From Lonepinella koalarum (GTDB lineage Bacteria; Pseudomonadota; Gammaproteobacteria; Enterobacterales; Pasteurellaceae), in contig JAUNED010000001.1 in the NCBI GenBank assembly GCA_030525745.1, positions 100,093-164,092 of the forward strand: a stretch of 64,000 nt of DNA, written 5' to 3'. Below the pieces are notes generated by a model that was not told where the DNA came from, did not search any database, and saw only the letters and a program-made list of their open reading frames with translations. Shown one piece after another: positions 63,745-64,000 of the stretch; the first letter of the stretch is position 1, and the number at the start of each line of letters is the position of its first letter. The position numbers and the translations under genes were made by a program.

Positions 63745-64000
63745 ATGAAATTATTTAAATCAGTATTAGCACTGGCATTAGGTTTTAGCGTTTCTGCTGT
63801 TGTGTTGGCAAACGAGGCAGGTAATGTGAAAGAAAATGTAAAAGCAACGTTAAATGAAAAAGTAACCTCAGCCAAAGACACAGTGGTAGATAAAGCAAAA
63901 AATGCAAAGGAAGCCGTGAGCGAAAAAGTTGCTTCAGTTAAAGACACAGTGGTAGATAAAGCAAAAAATGCAAAGGAAACCGTGAGCGAAAAAGCTACTT
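63745..64000 (+). CDS. Exported repeat protein, partial (runs off the window)
   Basis: At least 85 codons. A signal peptide (MKLFKSVLALALGFSVSAVVLA) is followed by Lys/Ala/Glu/Val-rich sequence with a 22-residue unit (AKDTVVDKAKNAKEAVSEKV) seen almost identically twice at a 66-bp period. The pattern predicts an extended amphipathic helix, like LEA- or apolipoprotein-like bacterial proteins. AAGGATCAAAA precedes the ATG. The function and the number of repeats cannot be seen. Confidence 0.7.
   Translation, partial: MKLFKSVLALALGFSVSAVVLANEAGNVKENVKATLNEKVTSAKDTVVDKAKNAKEAVSEKVASVKDTVVDKAKNAKETVSEKAT
63874..64000 (+). repeat. 66-bp tandem repeat in the exported protein gene
   Basis: The 39-base segment from 63874 recurs at 63940 with no change over the VKDTVVDKAKNAKE core. 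The array may continue beyond the window. Confidence 0.75.

Overview
The window is chromosomal DNA of a Pasteurellaceae bacterium. The clearest sign is about 60 perfect copies of the Haemophilus-type DNA uptake signal core AAGTGCGGT or its complement, roughly one per kb, both inside genes and as inverted pairs in terminators. Gene content and protein sequences fit the Haemophilus/Aggregatibacter/Pasteurella branch. The species cannot be fixed from the sequence. A citrate synthase gene and a lacZ gene argue against typical H. influenzae, which lacks both as far as I know.

Layout: 1-9.6 kb holds the end of a TRAP-transporter permease gene, mrp, metG, deoD, a flavin reductase gene, two membrane-protein genes, proA and lysC. 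9.7-13.9 kb is an adhesin locus on the minus strand: a long trimeric autotransporter (TAA) plus a DotD-like periplasmic protein. The adhesin start codon is separated from its frame by a (GCTT)5 tetranucleotide tract, so the gene reads as phase-OFF here. 14.1-20.9 kb is the conserved minus-strand cluster tsaE-amiB-mutL-miaA-hfq-hflX; amiB carries three 243-bp tandem LysM repeats. tRNA-Gly(GCC), orn, ndh and rsgA follow, then a second, shorter TAA and a solitary lacZ.

29.5-39.7 kb is the envelope-biogenesis cluster uppS-cdsA-rseP-bamA-skp-lpxD-fabZ-lpxA-lpxB-rnhB. It runs directly into a three-gene phospholipid module: a YnbA-like CDP-alcohol phosphatidyltransferase, an HX4D acyltransferase and a YnbB-like second CDP-diacylglycerol synthase. 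mog, glnB and an AI-2E-family permease gene come next. A TonB-dependent receptor sits alone in an AT-rich stretch with no uptake signals.

47-52.8 kb has queH, ispB (divergent from) rplU-rpmA-eamA-obgE, and rarD. 52.9-60.7 kb is a TCA-cycle block: gltA divergent from sucAB, then sucCD. The sucB-sucC gap carries a perfect palindrome built on the other Pasteurellaceae uptake core, ACAAGCGGT. The window ends with a lipoprotein gene, a nitroreductase gene, modB and a short modC (no MOP domain, no adjacent modA), and the start of an exported repeat protein.

The candidates most worth following are the phase-variable TAA with its DotD-like partner, the lipid module fused to the bam/lpx operon, and the two places where the uptake-signal pattern breaks (TonB receptor island, sucCD junction). 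I saw no insertion sequence, prophage or CRISPR array. All calls come from reading the sequence; no database search was run.
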